Assembly: GCF_029210495.1 (NCBI RefSeq)
Contig: NZ_JARGDK010000008.1
Span: 1 to 64,000, forward strand
Direction: 5' to 3'
DNA length: 64,000 bases
From: Pseudothioclava nitratireducens
GTDB lineage: Bacteria > Pseudomonadota > Alphaproteobacteria > Rhodobacterales > Rhodobacteraceae
The notes beneath the pieces are model-generated. The model saw only the letters and a list, made by a program, of their open reading frames with translations. It searched no databases and was not told the DNA's origin. The translations under genes and the position numbers were made by a program. Shown in pieces: positions 17,516 through 26,284 of this stretch (position 1 is its first letter; the number at the start of each line of letters is the position of its first letter).

Positions 17516-18526
17516 CTAGGCCATCAGAAGCGGAATAAGGGCGTTGAAGACATAGCCAGTCAGGATGATCCCGACGGTAACGATTGCGACGAAGAGCGTA
17601 AGCAAGCGCATCCGAACCACGCGGCGCAACAGGATGAGCGACGGCAGCGAGAGGGCCGTCACGGCCATCATGAAGGCCAGCACCGTGCCCGTGCCGACAC
17701 CTTTCCCGACCAGCGCCTCGGCGACGGGGAGCGTTCCGAAGATGTCGGCATAAACCGGCACGCCCGCGACCACCGCCAGCGGCACCGCCCACCATTTGTC
17801 TTGGCCCAGCACGCCGTCGATGAGCGCCTGCGGAATCCAATTGTGGATCAGTGCGCCGACCGCAACACCGATCAACACGTAGGGCCAGACCCGTCCGACG
17901 ATATCGACCAACTGCTCGCGGGCATAAGCCAGCCGCATCCGACGGGTGAGCGGCGCGCCGGGGTCTCCGTTATGCACGGGGGCCGCATAGACGAAGGGCT
18001 CGACCTCACTCTCCATATGGATCGCACCGATCAGAGCACCGCCAGCGACCGCCAGCACCACACCCAGCACGACATAGGCCAGCGCCGCAGGCCAGCCGAT
18101 GATGCCCGCAAGCAGGATTACCGAGGCCAAATCGACGAGTGGCGAGGAAATCAGGAAGGCGAAGGTGACCCCTAGCGGCAGCCCGGCGGCGACGAAGCCG
18201 ATGAACAGAGGGATCGACGAGCAAGAGCAGAAGGGCGTCACCGTGCCCAGAAGGGCTGCGAGGGTCAGCGCGCCCAAGCCCCGTCTGCCGCCCAAGATCG
18301 CGCGCGAGCGCTCGGGTGGGAAGTAGCTTTGCACATAGGACAGAGCAAAGATCATCGAGCCGAGAAGGATCAAGATCTTGATCACGTCATAGGCGAAGAA
18401 ATGCAGGCTCCCGCCCCAGCGACCGAGCGGGTCGATGCCGATTGCCGTCAGCATGGCAGCCACGAGATCGGAGAGCCACTCCATCCTCAGAATCTGGTCG
18501 TTGAACCATGAAAACACGTCGCGCAT
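17516..18526 (-). CDS. UPF0718/ArsP-type permease
   Basis: 336-residue membrane protein with about eight helices. The first conserved core motif is GTVTPFCSCSSIPLFIGF (residues ~95-112) with the paired cysteines typical of the family, and the second half has AGVPVYADIFGTLPVAEALV. Characterised relatives (ArsP) export trivalent organoarsenicals; many family members have no known substrate, so the arsenic role is an inference. No arsR or arsenate reductase is adjacent. AGAGG lies upstream of the ATG, and a small CxxC thioredoxin follows in the operon. Confidence 0.82.
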   Translation of the reverse strand: MRDVFSWFNDQILRMEWLSDLVAAMLTAIGIDPLGRWGGSLHFFAYDVIKILILLGSMIFALSYVQSYFPPERSRAILGGRRGLGALTLAALLGTVTPFCSCSSIPLFIGFVAAGLPLGVTFAFLISSPLVDLASVILLAGIIGWPAALAYVVLGVVLAVAGGALIGAIHMESEVEPFVYAAPVHNGDPGAPLTRRMRLAYAREQLVDIVGRVWPYVLIGVAVGALIHNWIPQALIDGVLGQDKWWAVPLAVVAGVPVYADIFGTLPVAEALVGKGVGTGTVLAFMMAVTALSLPSLILLRRVVRMRLLTLFVAIVTVGIILTGYVFNALIPLLMA

Positions 18527-18625
18527 TCTGGGCCTCTTGCCACCCAGAGAGTTTACCCGGATCTCTGAATGAGGGCCTTGATCCAGATCGAATCCACGGC
18601 TGGACGGCTCGATTGTTTGTGCCCA

Positions 18626-18640
18626 TGTTGGGGCCCAACA
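18626..18640. promoter_or_regulatory. Palindrome in front of the SDR gene
   Basis: Perfect dyad TGTTGGG-G-CCCAACA immediately upstream of the GGAGGA ribosome site of the SDR gene and within the intergenic region shared with the ArsP-type permease. It is operator-like; the regulator is unknown. Confidence 0.4.
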
Positions 18641-18650
18641 GGAGGATCAC

Positions 18651-19409
18651 ATGCAAGACCACTTCGCACAGTATCCGAGCCTCAAGGGCAAGACCGTTCT
18701 GGTGACCGGTGGGGCTTCAGGGATCGGGGCCGAGATTGTCGAGGCCTTTGCCGCGCAGGGCGCGAAGGTCGGGTTCATCGATTTTGACCGTGAGACGAGC
18801 GAGGCGCTTTGCGCGCGCTTGGGCGCGGCGGTGAGTTGGGCGCATGCCGACCTGCGTGACATCGAGGCGTTGCGGGCGGCAATCTCGGCTCTGCGTGCGC
18901 GGATCGGCCCCGCGCAGGTTCTGGTGAACAATGCCGCGCGCGACGATCGCCACGATTGGCGTGATGTGACGCCGGAGTATTGGGACGAGCGGATGGATGG
19001 CAACCTGCGCCACATGTTCTTCGCCATTCAGGCGGTGGCGCCCGATATGATCGCGGCGGGTGGAGGCTCGATCATCAATATGGGCTCGAATTCATGGTGG
19101 GAAGCGGTCGGGAACTTTCCGGCCTACGCGACCGCCAAGGGGGCGGTGCACGGGCTCACGCGGACCATGGCGCGCGACCTCGGGCAGCATCGTATCCGGA
19201 TCAACACTGTGGTTCCGGGCTGGATCATGACGGAGCGGCAAAAGACCCTCTGGGCCACGCCCGAAGCGCTTGAGAAGCATCGGCAGGATCAATGCCTGCC
19301 TGATCTGATCGAGCCTGTCTATGTCGCGCGGATGGTGCTGTTTCTGGCCTCGGATGACGCGGCCATGTGCACCGCCAGCAACTTCATGGTTGAGGCGGGG
19401 TCGATCTGA
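18651..19409 (+). CDS. Short-chain dehydrogenase, XylB-type sugar 1-dehydrogenase-like
   Basis: 252-residue NAD(P)-dependent SDR. It has the dinucleotide-binding motif TGGASGIGAE (residues ~19-28), NNAARDDRHDW, a catalytic serine region INMGSNSWWEA, and YATAK as the YxxxK motif. The opening YPSLKGKTVLVTGG and the phrases YWDERMDGNLRHMFF and VARMVLFLASDDAAMCT closely follow Caulobacter D-xylose 1-dehydrogenase and related galactose/arabinose dehydrogenases. Oxidation of an aldose is therefore the best guess; no lactonase or sugar-acid dehydratase is adjacent. GGAGGA precedes the ATG. Confidence 0.83.
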   Translation: MQDHFAQYPSLKGKTVLVTGGASGIGAEIVEAFAAQGAKVGFIDFDRETSEALCARLGAAVSWAHADLRDIEALRAAISALRARIGPAQVLVNNAARDDRHDWRDVTPEYWDERMDGNLRHMFFAIQAVAPDMIAAGGGSIINMGSNSWWEAVGNFPAYATAKGAVHGLTRTMARDLGQHRIRINTVVPGWIMTERQKTLWATPEALEKHRQDQCLPDLIEPVYVARMVLFLASDDAAMCTASNFMVEAGSI

Positions 19410-19442
19410 GCGAGGTCGTCTGTATGGTCCGGGCGGCGCGGC

Positions 19443-19868
19443 TCAGAGCTTGCGCACGCGGATCACGACATCCACGCGGCTGATCTCGGTGCCCTTGGGC
19501 GGGGCGGGGATCCGGGCAAGCTCCAGCTCCCCGGAGGGGGCATCGGAAATCCGGTTCTCGTCTTCCCAGAAGTAATGCGGATGGTCGTCCATGCGCGTAT
19601 CGAAATACGAGCGCGTGCCATCCACGGTGATCTCGTGCATCAGGCCCGCATCGCAGAAGGCGCGTAGGGTGTTGTAGACGGTTGCCAAAGAGACGCGCTC
19701 ACCGGCATTGACGGCAGAGGCATAAAGGCTTTCTGCGGTGACATGGCGATCATGACCGTCGCCCACGAGCAACGTCGCCAACGAAAGCCGCTGGCGGGTC
19801 GGGCGAAGCCCACCTTCCGAAAGCCATTGCTGGCCGCGTTCCTGTTCAGCCGTCAACATCGTCTTCAT
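19443..19868 (-). CDS. irr: Iron response regulator Irr (Fur family)
   Basis: 141-residue Fur-superfamily regulator of the alphaproteobacterial Irr branch. The DNA-binding helix region is [20 protein letters not shown], followed by [20 protein letters not shown]. The Irr-specific region is [20 protein letters not shown]. Irr represses or activates genes for iron use and haem synthesis when iron is low. The haem-regulatory Cys-Pro motif of Bradyrhizobium Irr is not present, as in other Rhodobacter-type Irr. I chose the ATG at 19868: a GTG 33 bases upstream lies beside a putative -10 element. It is divergent from fabA. Confidence 0.87.
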   Translation of the reverse strand: MKTMLTAEQERGQQWLSEGGLRPTRQRLSLATLLVGDGHDRHVTAESLYASAVNAGERVSLATVYNTLRAFCDAGLMHEITVDGTRSYFDTRMDDHPHYFWEDENRISDAPSGELELARIPAPPKGTEISRVDVVIRVRKL

Positions 19869-19890
19869 GTTATCGTCGTCTCCCTGCGAC

Positions 19891-19921
19891 AATATATGCA
19901 CCCTGCGATCCCTTATTTCAA
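19891..19921 (-). promoter_or_regulatory. Candidate promoter of irr
   Basis: On the minus strand, TTGAAA (19921-19916) is followed by CATATATT (about 17-19 bases later, 19898-19891). The -10-like AT-rich stretch lies about 22 bases before the chosen irr ATG. This arrangement argues against translation starting at the GTG at 19901. Confidence 0.35.
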
Positions 19922-20026
19922 TGCGCTTTTCGCATCAAAGCCGTTTGCTTGGCGGGGGCGGGCCTTGCGTGTGCGTCTGCGCGGGTGCTAGAGGAAAGCA
20001 AAGACAGCCTTCTGGGGGGACATCAT

Positions 20027-20536
20027 ATGGCAGGCTTTCCGACGAGCTTCGGGAAAGAAGATCTACTGAAATGCGCCCGGGGCGAGCTGTTCGGAGAGGG
20101 CAATGCCCAGCTTCCTGCGCCGCCGATGCTGATGATGGACCGCATCACCGAGATCTCGGGCGATGGCGGTGAGCACGGCAAAGGCCATGTGATCGCCGAG
20201 TTCGACATCACCCCGGACCTCTGGTTCTTCGACTGCCACTTCCCCGGCAACCCGATCATGCCGGGCTGCCTTGGTCTCGACGGGCTCTGGCAGTTGACTG
20301 GCTTCAACCTTGGCTGGCGTGGCTGGCAAGGGCGCGGCTATGCGCTTGGCGTGGGTGAGGTCAAGCTGACCGGCATGGTGCGCCCGGACCGCAAGATGCT
20401 GACCTACCGCGTGAATTTCACCAAGGCCGTGCAGACCCGCCGCCTGACCATGGGCGTTGCCGACGGGATCGTCGAGGCCGATGGCGAAGTGATCTATCAG
20501 GTCAAGGATATGAAGGTCGCTCTCTCCGAGAGCTGA
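20027..20536 (+). CDS. fabA: 3-hydroxydecanoyl-ACP dehydratase/isomerase FabA
   Basis: Bifunctional hot-dog-fold enzyme (169 residues) that dehydrates 3-hydroxydecanoyl-ACP and isomerises the product to the cis-3 form, starting unsaturated fatty acid synthesis. The central helix motif reads [20 protein letters not shown] with the catalytic His71 and Asp85. The length is that of typical FabA rather than the shorter FabZ. It is followed by fabB (27 bases) and fabI, forming the operon expected for the FabA/FabB pathway, and is divergent from irr. Confidence 0.97.
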   Translation: MAGFPTSFGKEDLLKCARGELFGEGNAQLPAPPMLMMDRITEISGDGGEHGKGHVIAEFDITPDLWFFDCHFPGNPIMPGCLGLDGLWQLTGFNLGWRGWQGRGYALGVGEVKLTGMVRPDRKMLTYRVNFTKAVQTRRLTMGVADGIVEADGEVIYQVKDMKVALSES

Positions 20537-20563
20537 TCGCAACCATAATCAAGGAGGCTGCTC

Positions 20564-21793
20564 ATGCGCCGCGTCGTTATCACCGGTCTGGGCGTCGTTT
20601 CGCCCATCGGCAACAATGCCGAAGAAGTCTCGGCCAGCCTGCGCGCGGGCCGCTCGGGCATCGTTTTCGCCCCTGAATATGCCGAGCATGGCTTCCGCAG
20701 CCAAGTCCACGGCATGCCGCAGATCGTGCTCGAAGATCATATCGACAAGCGTAACCTGCGCTTCATGGGCGCGGGCGCGGCCTATAACTTCATCGCCATG
20801 GAACAGGCGATCAAGGACTCCGGCCTTGAGGAGAGCGACATCTCGAACCCGCGCACCGGCCTGATCATGGGGTCGGGCGGTCCGTCGACCTCCAACTTCT
20901 TCCAGGCGCACCAGATCGTCATCGAGAAGGGCAGCCCCAAGCGGATGGGCCCGTTCATGGTGACGCGCTGCATGTCGTCGACGAACTCGGCCTGCCTCGC
21001 CACGCCGTTCAAGATCAAGGGCGTGAACTACTCGATCACCTCGGCTTGCTCGACCTCGGCGCATTGCATCGGTAACGCGGCCGAACTGATCCAGATGGGC
21101 AAGCAGGACGTGATCTTCGCCGGCGGCGGCGAGGAACTCGACTGGACCCTGTCGTGCCTCTTCGACGCGATGGGCGCGATGTCGTCGAAATACAACGACA
21201 CGCCCGAAACGGCGGCACGCGCTTTCGACGCGACCCGCGACGGATTTGTCATCGCGGGCGGCGGCGGTGTCGTGGTGCTCGAAGAGCTTGAGCACGCCAA
21301 GGCACGCGGCGCCAAGATCTATGCCGAAGTGACCGGCTACGGCGCGACCTCGGATGGCTACGACATGGTGGCCCCGTCGGGTGAGGGCGGTGAGCGTTCG
21401 ATGCGCCTGGCCGTTGCGACCCTGCCCGAAGGCCGCAAGATCAGCTACATCAACGCGCATGGCACCTCGACGCCCGCAGGCGACGTGACCGAGGTCGAGG
21501 CGGTTCGCCGCGTCTTCGGCGAGGGCAATGTGCCCCCGATCTCGTCCACCAAGTCGCTCACCGGCCACTCGCTCGGTGCAACCGGTGTCCACGAGGCGAT
21601 CTATTCGCTGCTGATGATGGAGGGTGGCTTCATCACCGCTTCGGCCAACATCACCGAGCTGGATCCGGCGATCCGCCCCGAGGAAATTGCGACCGAACTG
21701 CGTGAGAATGTCGAGTTCGACTCGGTTCTGTCGAACAGCTTCGGCTTCGGCGGCACCAACGCGACGCTCGTCATGAGCAAGTTCAAAGACTGA
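20564..21793 (+). CDS. fabB: 3-oxoacyl-ACP synthase I FabB
   Basis: Condensing enzyme (409 residues) that elongates cis-3-decenoyl-ACP. The catalytic cysteine lies in [16 protein letters not shown] (about Cys162). The two active-site histidines are in [11 protein letters not shown] and in [13 protein letters not shown]; the lysine of the latter motif is also conserved. The N-terminus [16 protein letters not shown] is typical. It is the middle gene of fabA-fabB-fabI with AAGGAGG upstream of the ATG. FabB rather than FabF is indicated by the fabA neighbour. Confidence 0.96.
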   Translation: MRRVVITGLGVVSPIGNNAEEVSASLRAGRSGIVFAPEYAEHGFRSQVHGMPQIVLEDHIDKRNLRFMGAGAAYNFIAMEQAIKDSGLEESDISNPRTGLIMGSGGPSTSNFFQAHQIVIEKGSPKRMGPFMVTRCMSSTNSACLATPFKIKGVNYSITSACSTSAHCIGNAAELIQMGKQDVIFAGGGEELDWTLSCLFDAMGAMSSKYNDTPETAARAFDATRDGFVIAGGGGVVVLEELEHAKARGAKIYAEVTGYGATSDGYDMVAPSGEGGERSMRLAVATLPEGRKISYINAHGTSTPAGDVTEVEAVRRVFGEGNVPPISSTKSLTGHSLGATGVHEAIYSLLMMEGGFITASANITELDPAIRPEEIATELRENVEFDSVLSNSFGFGGTNATLVMSKFKD

Positions 21794-21813
21794 TCTTTCG
21801 GGGGACGACCGAT

Positions 21814-22602
21814 ATGGCGGATCTGATGAAGGGCAAGCGCGGCCTCGTGATGGGTGTTGCGAATGAGCGCTCGATCGCATGGGGCATCGCCTCGGCGCTG
21901 GCCGCCGAAGGGGCGGAACTGGCCTTTACCTATCAGGGCGAAGCCTTCGGCAAACGCGTGGAGCCGCTGGCGGCGTCGGTTGGGTCCGACCTGCTGGTCG
22001 ATGTCGATGTGACCGACGAGGCCTCGCTTGACGCGGCCTTTGCCAAGATCGCTGATCGTTGGGGCAAGCTCGATTTTCTCGTCCATGCAATCGCCTTTGC
22101 CGACAAGAACGAGCTGGCGGGGCGTTTCAAGGATACCGGGCGTGAGAACTTTAAAACCGCGCTCGAGATCTCGTGCTACAGCTTCATCGACGTATCGCGC
22201 CGTGCGGCCGAACTGATGACCGATGGCGGTTCGTTGATCACGCTGACCTATGGCGGCTCCAACCGGGTGACGCCGTTCTACAACGTGATGGGGGTCGCCA
22301 AGGCCGCGCTGGAAAGCTCTGTGCGGTATCTGGCGAACGATCTGGGGCGTGAGAACATCCGCGTGAACGCGATTTCGCCCGGCCCGATGAAGACCCTCGC
22401 GGGGGCGGCGATCGGTGGTGCGCGCAAGACGTATCGCCACACCGAAGCGAACGCGCCGCTCGGCTCCAACGCCACGCTCGAGGCGGTCGGTGGCACGGCG
22501 GTTTACCTCTGCTCGGATTACGGTGCCTGCACCACTGGTGAGATCATCCGCGTTGACGGTGGCTACCACGTTCTGGGGATGCCGCAGGCGGACAATATCT
22601 GA
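21814..22602 (+). CDS. fabI: Enoyl-ACP reductase (NADH) FabI
   Basis: NADH-dependent enoyl-ACP reductase (262 residues) that completes each elongation cycle of fatty acid synthesis and is the triclosan target. It has the FabI nucleotide-binding opening GLVMGVANERSIAWGIASAL, HAIAFADKNEL, and the catalytic Tyr-x6-Lys as FYNVMGVAKAALE. The C-terminus has SDYGACTTGEIIRVDGGYH. It is the third gene of the fabA-fabB-fabI operon and is followed by a strong terminator. Confidence 0.95.
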   Translation: MADLMKGKRGLVMGVANERSIAWGIASALAAEGAELAFTYQGEAFGKRVEPLAASVGSDLLVDVDVTDEASLDAAFAKIADRWGKLDFLVHAIAFADKNELAGRFKDTGRENFKTALEISCYSFIDVSRRAAELMTDGGSLITLTYGGSNRVTPFYNVMGVAKAALESSVRYLANDLGRENIRVNAISPGPMKTLAGAAIGGARKTYRHTEANAPLGSNATLEAVGGTAVYLCSDYGACTTGEIIRVDGGYHVLGMPQADNI

Positions 22603-22624
22603 TAGGTCGGCAAACCGATCTGAG

Positions 22625-22649
22625 AGGGGCCTTTCGGGCCCCTTTTTTT
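22625..22649 (+). terminator. Intrinsic terminator of the fabA-fabB-fabI operon
   Basis: AGGGGCC (22625-22631) pairs with GGCCCCT (22637-22643), followed by a run of T residues, 22 bases after the fabI stop. Confidence 0.9.
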
Positions 22650-22680
22650 CATGGCACCATTCGCCTTAGGAGGTGCCGCC

Positions 22681-23352
22681 ATGTCCATTCAACTCGTTGT
22701 TTTCGATGCCTATGGAACGTTGTTCGACGTGGACGCGGCCGCCCGGGATATGTCCGCGACCGAGCCTCGTTTGGCAGATCTCTGGCCGCGTCTGGCCGCC
22801 GACTGGCGCCGCAAGCAGCTTGAATATTCGTGGCTGCGTGAGGTCATGGGCGACTATGTCGATTTCTGGCAGTTGACCCGGGACGGGCTCGATTGGGCGA
22901 TGGCCGCACAGGGTTTGGATGACCCCGCGCTGGCCGAGAAACTGATGGGGCTCTACCGCGAGTTGCCAGCCTTTCCCGAGGTTCCGGCAATGCTCGATGC
23001 GCTGCATCATCGCGGCGTCGGGCGCGCGATCCTGACCAATGGGTCGCCTGATATGGTTGGGGCCGCGGTCCATGCGGCAGGCATCGGTCACTTGCTCGAC
23101 GACGTGCTTTCCGTGGATTCTGTGAAACGTTTTAAGCCCGCCGCCGATGTCTACGCCCTCGTGGAGGCCCGCATGGGCGTCCCGCCAGATCAAGTGCTCT
23201 TTGTTTCATCCAACGGCTGGGATGCGGCGGGGGCGGCGCGCTTCGGGTTCCGGGTTGCGTGGGTCAATCGCGCGGGGCTTCCTGTGGATCATCTTCCCGC
23301 GCGCCCCACGCATCAACTGTCCGACCTTGCAGGTATTCCCGAACTTATCTAG
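22681..23352 (+). CDS. Haloacid dehalogenase type II (HAD superfamily)
   Basis: 223-residue HAD hydrolase of the L-2-haloacid dehalogenase group. The nucleophile motif is VVFDAYGTLFDVDAA (Asp8-Asp/Tyr positions), motif II is AILTNGSPDMV, the motif III lysine is in KRFKPAADVYAL, and motif IV is FVSSNGWDAAGA. The DAYGTLFD and SSNGWD forms are characteristic of true 2-haloacid dehalogenases rather than phosphatases. The real substrate in this organism is unknown. GGAGG precedes the ATG at 22681 by 8 bases. Confidence 0.85.
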   Translation: MSIQLVVFDAYGTLFDVDAAARDMSATEPRLADLWPRLAADWRRKQLEYSWLREVMGDYVDFWQLTRDGLDWAMAAQGLDDPALAEKLMGLYRELPAFPEVPAMLDALHHRGVGRAILTNGSPDMVGAAVHAAGIGHLLDDVLSVDSVKRFKPAADVYALVEARMGVPPDQVLFVSSNGWDAAGAARFGFRVAWVNRAGLPVDHLPARPTHQLSDLAGIPELI

Positions 23353-23355
23353 AGG

Positions 23356-23946
23356 CTACTCTGGCGGGTTTCGTAGCTCTTCACGGAGTCGGTCGGACTG
23401 CTCGCGATAGGCTTTAGCGTCCCCAAATTCTGGGAACTCGCCGTAATAGCGATGGGTCCCCTTGACCCGGTGCGCATGCTTGATTGGGCACCAGAACTTC
23501 TCGGTTCGCCCGGCAACTTCGCGGGCATAGGCGATGACCCCGTTCCCGTAGCCGCAATAGACGCAGTTGAATTTCTGGATCGCGTTGAGATAGGCGAGAT
23601 TTTGGCGGTCGATGACGATGTAGTCACCGCGCCGAACCTTGGCGATGCCGTAGATCGGGAAGCAGATCCACTGGTAGAGCGTGACGAAGAGATCAAGCAG
23701 TGCCAAGGGGATCACGACGGAATAGATCACCGGGGCGGTGAGGACGACCATCGGACGGGTGCGCCGCAGAAAGGTCGACCAGCGCACGCGCATCTGTCGG
23801 TGGGCGTCTTTAATGCCCTGATCGAAAACGATTTTCCGGCGCTCGAGGTGATAGCGCATCTCGGCCCGGCGCTTGTCCCATTCAGCTTCGATCTGGGTTT
23901 CGATTTCGGCGAGGCGGGCTTGCAGTTTTTCCAGCGTCTCGGGCAT
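23356..23946 (-). CDS. Conserved membrane protein of unknown function with Cys motif
   Basis: 196-residue protein. Residues 1-60 form a charged helix or coiled coil (TLEKLQARLAEIETQIEAEW). There are then two hydrophobic segments (VVLTAPVIYSVVIPLALLDL and FVTLYQWICFPIYGI). A soluble C-terminal part carries NCVYCGYGNG and FWCPIKHAHR. The CxxC plus Cys/His residues could bind a metal, but I recognise no characterised domain. AGGAG precedes the ATG at 23946. It is convergent with the dehalogenase gene (3-base gap) and divergent from an alpha/beta hydrolase. Confidence 0.78.
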   Translation of the reverse strand: MPETLEKLQARLAEIETQIEAEWDKRRAEMRYHLERRKIVFDQGIKDAHRQMRVRWSTFLRRTRPMVVLTAPVIYSVVIPLALLDLFVTLYQWICFPIYGIAKVRRGDYIVIDRQNLAYLNAIQKFNCVYCGYGNGVIAYAREVAGRTEKFWCPIKHAHRVKGTHRYYGEFPEFGDAKAYREQSDRLREELRNPPE

Positions 23947-24006
23947 GACGGCGCTCCTGTTTGACGATAGGGTAGGCCCAAACGGCTTTGTGCCAAAGGG
24001 GGAATT

Positions 24007-24840
24007 ATGTCGAAAACCCAATATTTTACGGCCGATGACGGGGCGAGGATCGCTTATCTGGACGAGGGCGAGGGGCTGCCGGTGCTGGCGTTGTCGGGAT
24101 TGACGCGGAATGTGCATGATTTCGATTACGTCGCGCCGCATATGGTGGGATACCGGTTTATCCGGATGGATTACCGGGGGCGGGGGGCGAGCGACTTCAC
24201 GGGGGCGGCGACCTATACGGTGCCGCGCGAGGGGCTGGATGCATTGCAGCTTCTGGATCATCTGGGGCTAAAAAGTGCAGCGATTCTAGGGACTTCGCGG
24301 GGTGGCTTGATCGGTTTGGTGCTGGCTGCGACGGCGAAGGATCGGATGCTTGGGCTGTGTTTGAACGATGTTGGGCCGGAGTTGGAGAGGGGGGGATTGG
24401 AGGTTATTTTCGACTATATCGGGCGCAACCCGGCGGCGGCGAGTTATGACGAGCTGGCGGCGAAATTACCCTTTATTATGAAGGGGTTCGAGGGCGTTTC
24501 GGCGGAGCGGTGGGGGCAGGAGGTGCGCCACCACTATATCGAGACGCCGAGCGGGTTGAAAATCAACTATGACCCGGCGCTGCGGGAGGCTTTCCTTGCG
24601 GCGTTCGAGGGGGAGATGCCGGACCTTTGGCCCTTGTTCGAGGCCTGCACGGGTCTGCCTATGTGCCTGATAAGAGGCGCAAATTCTGAACTTCTGAGCC
24701 GGGCGGCGGCGGATCGGATGCGGGCGGCGCGGCCCGATATGGTGTTCGCGGAAGTGCCCGGACGGGGGCATATCCCCTATCTCGACGAGCCGGAATCGGT
24801 GGCCGCACTCCACGCATGGCTGGGCAAAATCGAGGGCTGA
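24007..24840 (+). CDS. Alpha/beta hydrolase
   Basis: 277-residue alpha/beta-hydrolase-fold enzyme. The nucleophile elbow is ILGTSRGGLIG (serine near residue 99). An oxyanion region precedes it in LALSGLTRNVHDFDY. The acid and base are expected in the C-terminal third (GRGHIPYLDEP contains the catalytic histidine). The RMDYRGRGASD block is typical of C-C bond hydrolases and esterases of this group; the substrate cannot be assigned. It begins with ATG after AAAGGGGG. Confidence 0.83.
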   Translation: MSKTQYFTADDGARIAYLDEGEGLPVLALSGLTRNVHDFDYVAPHMVGYRFIRMDYRGRGASDFTGAATYTVPREGLDALQLLDHLGLKSAAILGTSRGGLIGLVLAATAKDRMLGLCLNDVGPELERGGLEVIFDYIGRNPAAASYDELAAKLPFIMKGFEGVSAERWGQEVRHHYIETPSGLKINYDPALREAFLAAFEGEMPDLWPLFEACTGLPMCLIRGANSELLSRAAADRMRAARPDMVFAEVPGRGHIPYLDEPESVAALHAWLGKIEG

Positions 24841-24933
24841 GGGCGAAAGCCAGCTTTTAGCTGGTTTTGCGCCAGCTTTGCGCCAGATCGGTTTCCGGGT
24901 GGCCCGCGCGACCCCCACAGGCGGCCCGGCGCG

Positions 24934-25374
24934 TCAGGGCGCGGGGGCGGAGCGGTCCGGGGCAATCTCGGCCAAGGTCAGGGGACAGCGGGTGCCGCCG
25001 TAAAACCCGTCGAGCAGCGCCGTGAAGGGGGCGCGGGTGGCGGGGTCGCTGGCGGCGGCCTCAAACAGTGTCGCGCAGGAGCGCAGCTTGAGCGCGTCCA
25101 CGGGGCCCATGATGTCCTCGGGCGGGGTGCCGCGATGGGCGAGGACGGCCTCTGTCGCCTCGATCAACCGGGCGCGCAGAACGGGGTCGGCAAGCCAGGC
25201 GCGGGCCTCGGCCAGATCGCGCAGGCCAAAGTCGATGGCGCGCGGGCTGCGGCCAAGGCTGGCCAGTTGCGGGAATATCCACCAAATCCAATGGGTGCGC
25301 TTGCGCCCCGCCCGCAGTTCCGCAAGGGCGGTCGGATAGTCACGGGCTTGGGGGGCGTGGAAGCGGTGGGTCAT
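24934..25374 (-). CDS. DUF1810 family protein
   Basis: 146-residue soluble helical protein matching DUF1810: AELRAGRKRTHWIWWIFPQL, SPRAIDFGLRDLAEARAWLA, and the conserved DALKLRSCATLFEAAA and FYGGTRCPLTLAEI. The function is not established. The start at 25374 (MTHRFHAPQ) has no clear ribosome-binding site; another in-frame ATG lies 18 bases upstream. It is the last ordinary high-GC gene before the AT-richer HEPN module. Confidence 0.78.
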   Translation of the reverse strand: MTHRFHAPQARDYPTALAELRAGRKRTHWIWWIFPQLASLGRSPRAIDFGLRDLAEARAWLADPVLRARLIEATEAVLAHRGTPPEDIMGPVDALKLRSCATLFEAAASDPATRAPFTALLDGFYGGTRCPLTLAEIAPDRSAPAP

Positions 25375-25530
25375 AAAGAAGTGGTAGTCCAATCAGTGAG
25401 TAGCCCGAAGCGAAATAAATTTGTTCTAGGGGCGCCATACGAAAGGGGGGAGCCTTCATGTTGCCGCGTGTACGGACGGTGACAAGCTCCTTGGCGATGC
25501 GGGCGCGAATTAATGTGCGTCAACAAGTAG

Positions 25531-25558
25531 TTGCCAAGCTATGGCCTAAGACTATAAA
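25531..25558 (+). promoter_or_regulatory. Candidate promoter of the DUF5343/HEPN module
   Basis: TTGCCA (25531-25536), a 16-base spacer and TATAAA (25553-25558), about 50 bases before the TTG start of the first gene. The region 25375-25609 is clearly AT-richer than its surroundings. Confidence 0.5.
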
Positions 25559-25609
25559 TTGAGATCAATACTATAAGGCTTAAGCATCGAAAATTTAGGA
25601 GGGCAAGAT

Positions 25610-26284
25610 TTGGCATCTCATCCATACATCTCGGGGGCCGGCAATATTTCGCAAATGATTGGTTTTCTGAGGAAGAACTTTCCTGCGACCGTTACGTCTG
25701 AAACAGTAAAGAAGTTTGGCTTAGCCTCGAACAATGAGAGTTACGTCATCAATGCTTTGCAATTCATCGGCGTTATCGACGAAGAGGGCAAGCGCACCAA
25801 GAAGGGGCAGGATGCATTTGTTCTCGGTGATGATGCCTTTCCCAGTGCTTTCGAGGGGCTCGTCAAGGAGGCTTATCACGACTTATTCGATCTGCGAGGC
25901 GATGATGCTTGGTCTCTAAGCAAGAGTGAGCTAACCTCATACTTTCGGACTACCGACAAAACAAGCGAAGTAATCGGCGGCAGGCAGGCTGGGGTGTTCA
26001 TTACTTTCCGGGCGCTCGCCGGCCATGAGCATCCAAGCGATAAGCCCGCATCGACTACAACCAAACCCGCGTCCGCAGTGAAATCTAAACCGGCGGCATC
26101 AAAGAAGATGAATGCTTCAGCGGTAGGTGTTGCGACAAAAGTTAGCGACCAAGCCGATAAGAAAGAGCCGCGGCGAGATATGGCGTTGACCGTTCGAATT
26201 GAGATCAATCTGCCTGCAAACGGGACGCAAGAAACCTACGATGCGATCTTCAAGAGCATCAAGGCGAACCTAATTAATGATTAG
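25610..26284 (+). CDS. DUF5343 family protein, partner of a HEPN protein
   Basis: 224-residue protein with lower GC and different codon use from its neighbours, suggesting acquisition by transfer. The first ~140 residues are a winged-helix-like DUF5343 region (NISQMIGFLRKNFPATVTSE, then KKFGLASNNESYVINALQFI, YHDLFDL, and GVFITFRALAG). A Lys/Ala/Thr-rich linker (~145-185) and a short conserved tail (MALTVRIEINLPANGTQETY) follow. TTG is the start, 5 bases after AGGAGGG. The stop overlaps the next gene by 8 bases, so the two are coupled. DUF5343 has no established activity; as partner of a HEPN protein it could be an antitoxin or a sensor. Confidence 0.78.
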   Translation: MASHPYISGAGNISQMIGFLRKNFPATVTSETVKKFGLASNNESYVINALQFIGVIDEEGKRTKKGQDAFVLGDDAFPSAFEGLVKEAYHDLFDLRGDDAWSLSKSELTSYFRTTDKTSEVIGGRQAGVFITFRALAGHEHPSDKPASTTTKPASAVKSKPAASKKMNASAVGVATKVSDQADKKEPRRDMALTVRIEINLPANGTQETYDAIFKSIKANLIND

